Below, in pieces: positions 10,469-21,162 of a stretch of DNA of 64,000 nt; positions within the stretch are counted from its first letter, which is position 1, and every line of letters starts with the position of its first letter. The position numbers and the translations under genes were made by a program. Source of the stretch: Oscarella lobularis (lineage: Eukaryota > Porifera > Homoscleromorpha > Homosclerophorida > Oscarellidae); contig NC_089183.1 of the NCBI RefSeq assembly GCF_947507565.1, positions 248,001 to 312,000 of the forward strand. Reading direction: 5' to 3'. A model generated the notes under the pieces. That model saw only the letters and a program-made list of their open reading frames with translations, was not told the origin of the DNA and ran no database searches.

Positions 10469-12471
10469 CTACAACTTCGATGACGTCGTGTTCTGAAGAT
10501 CCACGACGATTTTGCCAACGCTCTTTCGCGAGTAGAGATACTGTGAAGAGTGAGAAGGGACCTCCCTATGCTCTAAATCGATCTAAGCTTACGTCGACGG
10601 CATCTGGAATAGATTCTAGTCCACGAAACGGTCCCACAGGCGACTTCTCCCCCAAATCAACACAAGACTTTAGTTCTCCTAAACATATCCGCGTGAGAAA
10701 GGTTTGTACTAAGGGAGGGGGAAAGACCTCCGAGGATGAGGCCGGCTAGTTTGGTGCCGTGCTCTCTCCAGAGCGGAATGAAGTTGTTTAGGAAGAATCC
10801 GCGTACGCTCGCCGATTTGTTTAGTATCTACGTCCGCGGAAAAAATGTCTACATACATGAGACTCCGATGCATCAAGAGACGTGCGATTTACTTTGGCTG
10901 GAATGGGAGACGTTCGCATGGCCTTAAAGCCATCTTGAGCCGAGTAGTGGTTGATGAAACCAATAACAATCAACCTCCCATGCACAGCCAAGCTAAATAC
11001 CAAAAGGATCCTCTAAACTGCTCGTATTTATGACAACGGACTAAATCTCTAATCTACCAAAGTCTTAAGAATACAATATCAAAAGAACCCCACCCAAAGT
11101 GCCTATGTTTTGAATAGACTTCTAGATAATCTCTAGCTCCCTCTCAAAGTGAGCCAGGGCTCGTACTAAGGTCTTAAAAAAAATTCAATATCTACCCCCA
11201 ATGGAGTCCTAATCTTTAATTAGTTAAAGAGAAGCTTGGGACGTACAGGGTATAAAGTACTCACCGATTTAGAGATATTTCAAAGAGATCGCCTCCGCAT
11301 GATTCGTATACGACGTCTATGCCTCTCTAGCAGGAAAAAAAGACCTTATGTGGATATAGGTATCAAAGGAATGAAACTGACAGGGTAGTTCTCTTTGAGG
11401 ATTTTGTTTGTGTCTTCCTCTTTGTAATTGATCACTCTGTCGCAGCCAATGCTCTAAGGGTATTTCTCTATATGAGGCCGTTTTCTTTAACGTGACTGGT
11501 TACCTTCAAAAATTCGACTTTTTTATTGGAAGAACAGGTTCCAATCACGTGGCAGCCTTGTAATTTCGCCAATTGAACCTAATCTAGAATCATTTCACGT
11601 TGCCTAATAATTCAAGGGGCGAGCGTACAGCGAGATTTCCGGTTCCACCAGCAGCAGCTTTAGAGAAAACCCACCTAAGCCTCAAACCATCTCACAAAGC
11701 CTTTATACTGTACCTGTTACTAGCACAGTTTCCCCAGATTTGATTTCCCCTACCTAATATGCAAAAGTACTTCAATTTAAACTTCGTCTCGTTTACTAGT
11801 GTAGTCTGCAAACCTTTTCTAAAGCGATTGAAGCTGTTAGTCCGCTTACAAGCAAAGGAACGTACTCAGGTCGCAAATCAGGAAGAGGAATGACTTGCTT
11901 AGCAGGTAAAATCTATTAGAATTCTCTCGTTTCCCTATCTAGACTCTCCATTTCTATCTCAACTAACGCAGTATTCGCCAAATGCCGCGCCTCCCATGTA
12001 AGCTACCGGTGATCCAGGAGCGAAGCCCTCGCAGGATGAACCCACGGCTGCAATTTCACCAACAGCCTAATTTAGGGATAGTTTGTTTCATAAATTTGGT
12101 TTAGAGGCTAGGGGAACGAATTTCACTCAAGGTGTCGTCGCATGTGCATGTGGCAACCTGAGCTTGACTGAAATTGTGACCATAACGCTAATTGATACAT
12201 ACCTCGAAGCCGATGTCGATTGGGAGCGATTTCACGGGGAAGTAGCGGCCTGCTGTCCAATTTATGTCTGATGCATTTATGCCGACGTATCTTCAAGGTG
12301 TAATTACTCTCGGAGAGTCGTGATAGGGCCCTCTTTGGGTTACCGGTTTTTTATGAGAAGCTGGTGGGCGTTTGGCTTCGGTAGAGGCTTCGTCACTATG
12401 CTCGTCGCTTTTCTGAAGTCTGTTGTTAGTTGATTGACGACAATCTTTCGAAAAGACGACGGAAGAGACAT
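10469..12471 (-). CDS. PTGR3: PTGR3/ZADH2-like zinc-type quinone oxidoreductase
   Basis: Medium-chain dehydrogenase/reductase of the ZADH2 group, which reduces the 13,14 double bond of 15-oxo-prostaglandins with NADPH in vertebrates. Thirteen exons (12344-12471, 12203-12290, 11968-12066, 11814-11912, 11714-11753, 11629-11657, 11504-11578, 11382-11453, 11265-11326, 10893-10992, 10728-10827, 10593-10678, 10469-10540) sum to 349 aa from this start, or 373 aa from the ATG at 12543. Visible motifs: [16 protein letters not shown] near the N-terminus, the nucleotide-binding AAAGGTGN loop, HVIGTCSS after strand beta-B, and GRLIVIGFI. The end [15 protein letters not shown] resembles the vertebrate tail. 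It is the only complete copy; three truncated 5' copies lie in the array to the right. Its neighbour is the AOS-LOX fusion, so two oxylipin-related genes are adjacent and co-oriented. Confidence 0.92.
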
Positions 12472-12729
12472 TATTGCGTCAGGACGTAACGTGTAACGTG
12501 CTCTACTTCTCGTGCAAGAAAACTGCGAATAACCACGCCTCAAAAGATTTGTGGAAATTAATTAATGTGGTCTGAAAAGACGTCAAAAATTCTCAATTTG
12601 CCTTGAAGAGCTAGGTGCAAAGACAAGGTGCCAAGACACATCTTTTTTGACTAATACTCAGAGCAAAACTGAATGACAGTACGAAAGCAATGAACCAAAG
12701 TTAATTAGTTAGTCATACGGTGAACTGCC

Positions 12730-14689
12730 TTATGAGCGACCAAGGTAAAAGCTTCCCAAGAACTGCTCTTTGCCTCCAATGTAACGAAGAAGGCACGTAC
12801 CTCTCATCCTCACAAACACAACACTTCCAGCGCTCAAACGAGTAGCTGCACCCGTGTACACTACCTTGTCTCGCTTTGCTGGAGACGGCACAAAATTCAC
12901 ACCAGCGGCTATCACGCTTGATCTGAAACTTGAGCCGCTTCTCACTTCGTAAGCGCAGTGTCTCATAGACGATGTTGTCGGGGTCATGTGAATCTGAGCG
13001 TAAACGTAGTAGATTCCATCCGTCGGCACGATGAAGCCATTTTTGTTGACTTTTATGTTTCCACTCATCATGTCTGAGCTCCAACTTCCCGTTAAAGTCG
13101 TTCCTAAACGACAGGGAAAAATTATTAAAAATATAACCCTCTATCAAAGGCGCAAACCCTTTATATATGTTCCTGAAAACTTTCCGATGAGATGAACCGT
13201 AGGACCATTTTGAAATGGCAGATAAAATGCGCCAAGATATCGTCCAGACCCCGAATAAAAGTTGCAGCCAAACCATGAGTACATTCGAAGGATGTGGTTT
13301 GCACTAAGGTTTGCGGCTAGTCCAGTGTACTCAGTTCTAAGCTTATATTCAGCACCTCGTGCGTAAATGGATGCTAATCTCGAGTTTGAGCCAACCTGCT
13401 GCAACCAAAATCCACAGTCCTGATTGCTAGAGGGCTGAAATGCCTGCTGTCCGAATACAAAATAAAGACCGCGTTTTGGAATAGTAAGACCGTAAGAATT
13501 GTGAGATGCACCCCCACGGTGCAACGCACTTTTCCATGAACCGAAATATGAACCTAGATTGCATACCAAGACCGTTTTTATCAAAACATTTGTTAAATGT
13601 ACCGTTACTCATTCCGCCATAGTTAGAACCATACTGATTAGTGACGGGAGGACCATCTGTATCAAGGAAGTTAAATGAAACAAATAACGCTCCAAGGAAT
13701 GTTTCTCCTAAATGGAAGTGATCGTGATCAAAAGTGCAATCCCGGTGAATATACATTTTGATAACGTCTCCTTGATTTAGAAGTTGTATCACCCCGGTGT
13801 ATTTGGTATGATCCTGAGCCAGTCCTAGTAGAGGTGTCCTGATAGGCATGCATCTTCCTTGATGAACCGGGAGCAAGATGAAACCAAGTACACTTATCAC
13901 TAGAATGAGGGTCTTGCTGAAGTTGTCCGTAAACGTAATAAAGACCGGTAAATGGTACGACTATTCCATCATCCACTAACGTCATTCCACCGGAGAGAAT
14001 AGGAGGCTGTGATAGTAAGTTGTGTGAGTTCCATGGCTTCAAAATCGAGTCTGTAATACAGAATTGCAGCAATGCAAGCAATCGTTTTAGTGATCAGTTA
14101 CTTGATGTATATCTGCCAGAAAACTGTCCGTAGACATGAGCTATGGGAGTGGTGCCGGCCAATGGAAAAGCAGACATCTTCAATAAAAGAATAATCAGTG
14201 CCCGCTAGTTGTCAAGTGCACTGGCCATACCACTGCGTTCAGCTAATAAGAAAGGACTTTTAGTAAATTTAACAATGCGTTCTGTACATACTTGTTTTTG
14301 TATTGGATCGATGTTCTTTACATAAAAGTAAAAATAAATTTCATAAATGTGTCATATATGCTACGCACATACCTGTTTTGGTATTGCATCAATCTTTACT
14401 CATAGAAAAGTAAATTTTAAAATGTGTTATGTTATGTTATGCGTGCATACTTGGTTCTTCATTGCATCAATCTTAACTCATAAAAATTAATTTAAAAAAT
14501 GCGTTATGGTATGTACATCATACCTTACTTTGCATTGCTTCAATCTTTATTTAAAATATAAAATAAACATACACTCTCTGTGCACACTATCATTCTGCTT
14601 TCTACCTTTCTCTCCAGAGGATCCAAGTAGGGTGCAGCTGTGACGCTCGAGGACAACAACACCAAAATAGTGAATAAGAGACGGGCCAT
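12730..14689 (-). pseudogene. TNF-like gene A, three TNF domains, frameshifted
   Basis: Paralogue of the intact genes B-F. Exons: 14606-14689 (signal peptide, MARLLFTILVLLSSSVTA), four stalk micro-exons (14524-14544, 14451-14471, 14373-14393, 14292-14315), 14102-14177, 13603-14050, 13158-13553, 12730-13103. Compared with the paralogues a GA pair is missing at about 13814 in the first TNF domain (GGCTCAGGATC instead of GGCTCAGAGGATC), so the frame shifts and the total is not a multiple of three. Domains 2 and 3 are otherwise open. It is either a recent pseudogene or an assembly error. It has the longest stalk of the family and its own TATA box at 14775-14781. Confidence 0.75.
14292..14544 (-). 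other. Four tandem one-heptad micro-exons of TNF-like gene A
   Basis: Within 250 nt there are four phase-0 micro-exons, three of 21 nt and one of 24 nt, each flanked by AG and GTATG. They encode IEAMQSK, IDAMKNQ, IDAIPKQ and NIDPIQKQ. The introns between them are also similar to each other, so this looks like repeated duplication of one exon. Isoleucine and Met/Ile fall at heptad a and d positions, as in a short coiled-coil stalk. The other five genes have a single such exon (IEAMQDQ). Confidence 0.75.
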
Positions 14690-15288
14690 TCTTTTGCTAT
14701 AGCTATAGGTGAAAAACTGCGGTCTTGATTCGAACCAAAGAACAAACTGAATCCCAAACTCCGAGACCTGGTTCTTATATATGCTTCCAATTACGTAATA
14801 CACGTGTTTTGATTTCTGCCCTACTTTGCCTAATGCAAATAAACTGCACCCCGTGTTTACCAACAAAAAGCGGGATACCAAATATGTCCATTTCTAAGGA
14901 CAAAGGCGTTGTGTCCGAAGAAAAACAGGCGTTGAAAAAAGTACTCAAGGGCGTCGCCGTTGTACTCACGTGAAGTCTCGTGCACAACTCGAAGAGGTCA
15001 AACGTCGAGCATTGAGAGAGACTGCAGCCCTACAGAAAAGAAAAAAATCTACCAGTTACGCTAGCACTTCAATTCATCATCTGACTTGTATGTGGTCGAT
15101 TTTTGCTCCTTTCCAAGTGCTTCCTGTAATGCATCTAAGCTCTTGGCGTCTACAAACAACATGAGGTCTCTATAACATAACTGGAATCTGATCATAACGT
15201 GGCAAATTTGCTCTACTCAGCTCATGGCATACACATAGCGACAATCAAACGCAAAGGCAGCACTAAAACATCAATGAAACAAAGTTAG
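14690..15288. other. Intergenic region upstream of gene A, downstream of gene B
   Basis: Holds the TATA box of gene A (TATATAA on the minus strand, 14775-14781, about 86 nt before the ATG). The block from 14700 to 15250 recurs almost unchanged at 25270-25840 upstream of gene D. No exon recognised. Confidence 0.6.
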
Positions 15289-17074
15289 TTAGTCATACGG
15301 CGAACAGCCACACGAGGGACGAAGGTAAAAGCCTCCCAAGAACTGCTCTTTGCCTCCAATGTAGCGAAGAAGGCACGTACCTCTCATCCTCACATAGACA
15401 ATGCTTCCAGCGTTCAAACGAGTAGCTGCGCCCGTGTAGACGACCTTGTCTCGCTTTGCTGGAGACGGCACAAAACTCACACCAGCGGCTATCACGCTTG
15501 GTCCGAAACTTGAGCTGCTTCTCAGTTCATAAGCGCAGTGTTTCATAGACGATGTTGTAGGAGTCATGTGAATCTGAGCGTAAATGTAGTAGATTCCATC
15601 CGTCGGCACGATGAAGCCATTTCTGTCGAGTTTCATGTTTCCGTTCATCATGGTAGGGCTCCATCCTCCCGCTAAGGTTGTTCCTAAAAGGTAAGAATAA
15701 ATTACTGTATTTAAGTATCGCCGTCTATTGAAGGCACAAACCCTTTATATATGTTCCTGAAAATTTTCCAATGAGATGAACTGTAGGACCGTTTTGGAAT
15801 GGCAGATAAAAAGCCCCAATGTAATTCAAAGTCGATGAAGCAAAGTAACAGCCAAACCATGCGTGCATTCGAAGGTACCGGCCTGCACTAAGGTTTGCGG
15901 CCAGTCCAGTGTACTCAGCTCTGTCGTCGTAATTAGCTTCAAAACTACGTATGTAAGTGGATGCCAATCTCGAGTTTGAGTATTGTTGCTGCAGCCAGAA
16001 TCCGCAGTCTTGATTGCTGGATTTTGGATCCAATGTCTGCTGGCCGAATACAAAATAGAGACCCCGTTTTGGAATAGTAAGACCTTGATGAGAGGAGGAT
16101 GCACCACCATGACTCAAAACATGATTATGCCATGAGAAGACCGAACCTTAAATGTATATACTTGAGAAGCCATTTCTATCTAAATGCCTGTACGGTTTAC
16201 CGTTGCTCCTACTTCCAGAGGAATAAGAATAAAAGCTATTAGTGACGGGAGGACCATCGTTATCAAGGAAGTTGAATGAAACAAAAAACGCTCCAAGAAA
16301 CGTTTCTCCTAAATGAGAGTAATCCAAAGTGCAATGCAAAACATACATTCTGATAACGTCTCCTTGATTTAGAAGTCTTATCGCCCCAGTATATTTGGTA
16401 TGATCCTCTGAGCCAGTCTTAGTTTTGCTCAACGTATAGGCATGTATAACTTGTGATGAACCGGGATTAAGACGGAAGCGACAACCAGAATCACCAGAGT
16501 GAGGGTCAAAGTGAAGTTGCCCATAAACGTAATAAAGACCGGTAAATGAAACGACTATTCCATAATCTACTAACGTCATTCCACCGGCGAGGATAGAAGG
16601 CTGTGACAGCGAGCCATGTGACTTCCATGGCTTCAAAAGTGACCACCCTGCAACACAGAAAAAATTGCAGTAATGCAAGCAACCGCTTTAGTAATCACCT
16701 GACGATGAGTATTTGCCAGGAAACTGTCCGTAGACATGGGCTACGGGAGTCGAACCAGCCGTAGGAAATGCAGTCATCTTTATTAAGAAAAAACCGATGC
16801 CAGCTAGTCGTCAAGTGCACTAGCTATTACCACTGCATTCAGCTAATAAAAGAATTAGCAAATTTAAAATGCAGTATAATCTACATACCTGGTCTTGCAT
16901 TGCTTCAATCTTTACTCGTAAAATAAACATACTCTCTGTGTACATCGCCAAGTTTAAACTCCCTATTACCTTTTTCTCCAAGGGAGCTATGTACGTCTTC
17001 TGACCAAGTACAACTGAGACGTTCAAAGACCAGAAAAATAAGACAGCCCTGGCGAAGATCCTTCTCGCAATCAT
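15289..17074 (-). CDS. TNF-like gene B, triple TNF-homology-domain protein
   Basis: Six exons (16970-17074, 16889-16909, 16699-16777, 16201-16647, 15742-16146, 15289-15683) give an intact 483-aa product. Exon 1 encodes a basic N-terminus and hydrophobic core (RIFARAVLFFWSLNVSVVLG), read as a signal peptide, though a signal anchor is possible. Exon 2 is the 21-nt heptad IEAMQDQ. Exon 3 starts the first TNF domain with PVAHVYGQF, the A-strand pattern of the family. Domain cores read VVSFTGLYYVYGQ, IPKRGLYFVFGQQ and VPTDGIYYIYAQ, one each in exons 4, 5 and 6; each ends with an FLGAF/IGAFYL/FLGGFYL strand. Receptors and function are unknown. The splice donor G|GTAAA at 16200 is used in preference to a 15-nt pseudo-intron downstream. 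Confidence 0.85.
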
Positions 17075-17904
17075 TCTCTTCTGAACGAAAGATAGCACAA
17101 ACTGTGGGGAATTTTTTTACTAGACTAGTACCGTTTTGTAACAGCTGATTTCTTTTTGAATGCTTTGTGCCAAGAACGCTGCACGCGCAACTGAGAGTTC
17201 AACACGCAAACAAGGTATTTTATTCAGAAGAGCGCCGTGTTTAGAAGCACAAAACATCCGGACAGATAAAGGAGCGCTTTGGGGCACTCAGCCACTGACA
17301 AAAGAAGTCATTGTTTTCTAGAAATAGAAAAGAATCAACAGCAAAGGGGTTTGAGAGTACAGTTCGCGGCCTCGTTCTGCAGAGGACCCGCTTCTGACTA
17401 AAACTGAAATAAACGTGCCTTAGCTAAGTCGTACGTGAGGCTACAACGCGTAAACAGCCTGTGTGGCTTACTCGTACTCGCACAAGACGCAAAGAAGCAC
17501 CTTGGGGAACAAGATATGAAATTAATTCAAGACTAAATTATCCTTTGTCTAAGACAATAGGCAGCACTTTCATTTTTGTCGAAACTTATCAATGCCGTGA
17601 GGTGTGGCTCCAATTCTAGGGTAGTCCATTCATTCCGTCAGGTGCTCGTCGTCTAGAGAGGCGGTACAGACTAATTCAAGCCTTGAAACAACACAAAGGG
17701 CCTCTCCATTCAAGATCTTATCAAAAGAACACACAAGACACAACTAAAATATCAAATCGCCCAGCTAAAGCGACCGAAAAAGAAATCCAGTGTTGGAAGG
17801 GGGGAAAAGGGGAAATTCGATAGAGCAGTGCGACACGGCGGAAACAATAACGAAAAAAGAACACGCTGAAGAAACGTCAGGGACGCGCGAGTACAGTGAG
17901 AAGA
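17075..17904. other. Gene B upstream region merging into AP2A-copy 3' flank
   Basis: Contains the upstream palindrome ACTAGACTAGT (17119-17129) and a conserved block with AAGAACGCTGCACGCGCAACTGAGAGTT split over two parts, shared by the promoters of genes B, C, E and F. Further right it becomes 3' flanking sequence of the AP2A copy. No coding exon recognised. Confidence 0.5.
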
Positions 17905-18751
17905 CTAGAAGTGGTCTACGAGCAAACTGGAAAGAACGGACGAGACCGACTCCTTGGAAGCTCGTATAGTAAGCCGATACATCTAAAAGACATCATTGAC
18001 GTGAGATCCATTGAGAATTTTCCTACCTTCGCTTCAATATTCGGCTCCAAACGCGCTAGACAACCGATCTGGGCGGCGGTTGTGTGAAGAATTCCCACGA
18101 AGACAAAGTTATCGGGGTTCGGATCGACGTTCGAGAGCAGAGCCGGTCCAAAACCGGAGAGCTGCAAAAACAAGATACAAAAATTCATATTTTAATCTCA
18201 TTAATTATGCGTCACGCTCCCAAATGAATAAATAAACGCTGTGTACTAACCTTGGCTCGCGTTGCGTCGCTGTCGATGGGAAACTTGGCGTTGAAGACGC
18301 TCTGCTTCTCTTGGGGTCCGCCCAGCTGCTTCCAACGAGCGAAGAAGTCCTGCGCTGCCATTTCAGTGGGAGAGAAGAACTTATTGACGAATATCGGAAG
18401 CCTGAGAGTGATTCTCTGGGGAGCCCCATTGAAACTAATAGAAAAAGAAAACGTCTAATATGTATAGAGTTAATTATTAGTAATTGGCTTTACGAAAATT
18501 GGAAATCGAGTAGAGGAATTTCGCTGAATTCCTCCATGCATTCGACGCGATTGGGAGCCCGGTTCGAGAGAAGTTCCAACGGGTTTTGCCTGAATGCGAA
18601 GTTCTGCGAAAAATTAAATCATTACGAACGTGAAATCGAATCAATTTTCCAAGTCTTACGGCTTCCTAGGGATCCCGGAAGCTGCACGTCACTGCGAAAA
18701 TTCGTCAGAGCCGATAGGGTCTTATTCCCAAAGAAAATCTCAACGCGACCT
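17905..18751 (-). pseudogene. AP2A 3' fragment (appendage exons), unit 1
   Basis: Duplicate of AP2A exons 21-25, encoding the alpha-adaptin ear, with the stop codon at 17905-17907. The copy of exon 22 lacks 14 nt around 18550 that the intact gene has, so the adaptin frame is lost. It stops abruptly at the exon 21 acceptor, where PTGR3 intron sequence begins. Exons 24 and 25 remain nearly identical to the intact gene. Confidence 0.88.
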
Positions 18752-19120
18752 GTGCATGTGGCAACTTGAGCTTGACTGAAATTGTGGCCATAACGCTAAT
18801 TGATTACATACCTCGAAGCCGATGTCGATTGGGAGCGATTTCACGGGGAAGTAGCGGCCTGCTGTCCAATTTAAGTCTGATGCATTTATGCCGACGTATC
18901 TTCAAGGTGTAATTACTCTCGGAGAGTCGTGATAGGGCCCTCTTTGGGTTACCGGTTTTTTATGAGAAGCTGGTGGGCGTTTGGCTTCGGTAGAGGCTTC
19001 GTCACTATGCTCGTCGCTTTTCTGAAGTCTGCTGTTAGTTGATTGACTACGATCTTTCGAAAAGACGACGGAAGAGACATTATTGCGTCAAAACGTAACG
19101 TGCTCTACCTCTAACCAGAT
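18752..19120 (-). pseudogene. PTGR3 5' fragment, unit 2
   Basis: Copies of PTGR3 exon 2 (18812-18899) and exon 1 (from 18953 upward), with intact splice sites and the start ATG. No further reductase exons follow; the strand continues into the AP2A fragment at 17905-18751. A promoter-bearing first exon is therefore placed before adaptin exons in the same orientation, but the phases do not match at exon 21. Confidence 0.85.
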
Positions 19121-19318
19121 AACCACGCCTCAAAAGATTCGTGAAAATTAATTATTGTGATCTGAAAAAGACGCCAAAAAATTCTCGATTTGCCTTGAAG
19201 AACTAGGTGCAAAGACAAGGTGCCAAGACACATATCTTTTGACTAATACTCAGCGCAAATGAATGAAGCGATAACCAAACGCAAAGACAGCACTAAAACA
19301 TCAATGAAACAAAGCTAG

Positions 19319-21104
19319 TTAGCCCCACAGCGAATAGCCATACGAATGACCAAGGTAAAAGCCTCCCAAAAATTGCTCTTTGCCTCCAATGTAGCGAAGA
19401 AGGCACGTACCTCTCATCCTCACATAGACAACGCTTCCAGCGCTCAAACGAGTAGCTGCGCCCGTGTACACCACCTTGTCTCGCTTTGCTGGAGACGGCA
19501 CGAAACTCACACCAGCGGCTATCACACGTGATCCAAAACTTGAGCTGCTTCTCAGTTCATAAGCGCAGTGTTTCATCGACGATGTTGTAGGAGTCATGTG
19601 AATCTGAGCGTAAATGTAGTAGATTCCATCCGTCGGCACGATGAAGCCATTTCTGTCGAGTTTCATGTTTCCGTTCATCATGGTAGGGCTCCATCCTCCC
19701 GTTAAGGTTGTTCCTAAAAGATAAGAATACATTACTGTATCAAAGCATTGCTGTCTATTGAAGGCACAACCCTTTATATATGTTCCTGACAAATTTCCAA
19801 TGAGATGAACTGTAGGACCGTTTTGGAATGGCAGATAAAAAGCCCCAATGTAATTCAAAGTCGATGAAGCAAAGTAACAGCCAAACCATGCGTGCATTCG
19901 AAGGCGTTGGCCTGCACTAAGGTTTGCGGCCAGTCCAGTGTACTCAGTTCTGTCGTCGTAATTAGCTTCAAAACTTCGTATGTAAGTGGATGCCAATCTC
20001 GAGTTTGAGTATTGTTGCTGCAGCCAGAATCCGCAGTCTTGATTGCTGGATTGCGGATCCAATGTCTGCTGGCCGAATACAAAATAGAGACCGCGTTTTG
20101 GAATAGTAAAACCGTAAGAACTGTAGGATGCACCACCACGGTGATACTGTTGTAAGTTGCGCCATCGGAAGTATGAACCTAAAATGTATCTGGAGCTCAG
20201 TAGGCCGTTTCTATAGAACGTCTGTACGATTTACCGTTACTCAGACTTCCATACGAATAAGAGTAATAGTCGACAGCGACGGGAGGACCATCGTTATCAA
20301 GAAACTTGAAAGAAACAAAAAACGCTCCAAGAAACGTTTCTCCTAAATGAGAGTAATCCAAAGTGCAATAGTAAACATACATTCTGATAACGTCTCCTTG
20401 ATTTAGAAGTCTTATCGCCCCAGTATATTTGGTATGATCCTCTGAGCCAGTCTTAGTTTTGCTCAACGTATAGGCATATATTTTTGATGATGAACCGGGA
20501 TCAAGACGGAACTGACAATTAGAATCACCAGAGTGAGGGTCAAAGTGAAGTTGCCCATAAACGTAATAAAGACCGGTAAATGGAACGACTATTCCATGAT
20601 CTAGTAACGCCATTCCACCGGCGAGAATAGAAGGCTGTGACAGCGAGCCATGCGACTTCCACGGCTTCAAATATGAATCTGCAACACAGAAAATCGCAGC
20701 AAGAAACCGCTTTAATTAATAATCACATGTGTATCTGCCAGAAAATTGTCCATAGACATGGGCTACGGGAGTCGAACCAGCCGTAGGAAATGCAGACATC
20801 TTTATTAAGAAAAAAAACCGATGCCAGCTAGTCGTGAAGTGCACTAGCTATTACCACTGCATTCAGCTAATAAAAGAGTTAGCAAATTTAAAATGCAGTA
20901 TAATCTACATACCTGGTCTTGCATTGCTTCAATCTTTACTCGTAAAATAAACATAGACTCTCTGTGTACATCGCCATGTTTAATTAAACTCCCTTTTACC
21001 TTGTTCTGCAGGGGAGACATGTACGGCTTCTGACCAATCACAACTGAGACGTTCAAACACCAGAAAAATAAGACAGCCCTGGCAAAAATCCTCCTCGCCG
21101 TCAT
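19319..21104 (-). CDS. TNF-like gene C, triple TNF-homology-domain protein
   Basis: Exons 21000-21104, 20913-20933, 20727-20799, 20235-20678, 19771-20178 and 19319-19713 give 481 aa. The signal peptide is of the MTARRIFARAVLFFW class. There is one heptad exon (IEAMQDQ), then three TNF-like domains with cores VVPFTGLYYVYGQ, IPKRGLYFVFGQQ and VPTDGIYYIYAQ. If exon 4 were read past the GTAAA donor at 20234 a 1-nt deletion would give a stop, which argues that this donor is the real one in all paralogues. Cysteine positions are shared with B, E and F. Secretion and trimer formation are family-based inferences. Confidence 0.85.
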
Positions 21105-21147
21105 TATTTCTTCTGAAAGAAAGAGAGTACACACTCTGGGGCCTTTT

Positions 21148-21162
21148 GTACTAGACTAGTAC
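21148..21162. promoter_or_regulatory. Conserved upstream palindrome of the TNF-like genes
   Basis: GTACTAGACTAGTAC is a perfect 15-nt palindrome 44 nt before the ATG of gene C. Shortened versions stand at the same place in gene B (17119-17129) and gene E (27706-27718); gene F has an expanded variant near 31974-31993. In gene E it abuts a TATA-like TATAAAA. It is a candidate binding site for a dimeric factor. Confidence 0.45.

Larger units (their letters stand above)
12143..18751. repeat. Segmental duplication unit 1
   Basis: The first of four tandem units. It runs from a point in PTGR3 intron 2 (12143) through PTGR3 exons 2 and 1, TNF-like genes A and B, and ends with the 3' exons of an AP2A copy. 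The junction to unit 2 at 18751/18752 joins an AP2A exon start to PTGR3 intron 2 (sequence CGCGACC then TGTGCATG). Left and right parents are the intact PTGR3 and the intact AP2A. It resembles unit 3 most: both have two TNF-like genes and share AP2A variants. Confidence 0.85.

Noticed and set aside
12344-12543. PTGR3 starting at the upstream ATG (12543)
   Set aside because: Kept only as an alternative: the duplicated copies preserve the frame best from the MSLPSS start, and the enzyme core needs no more.
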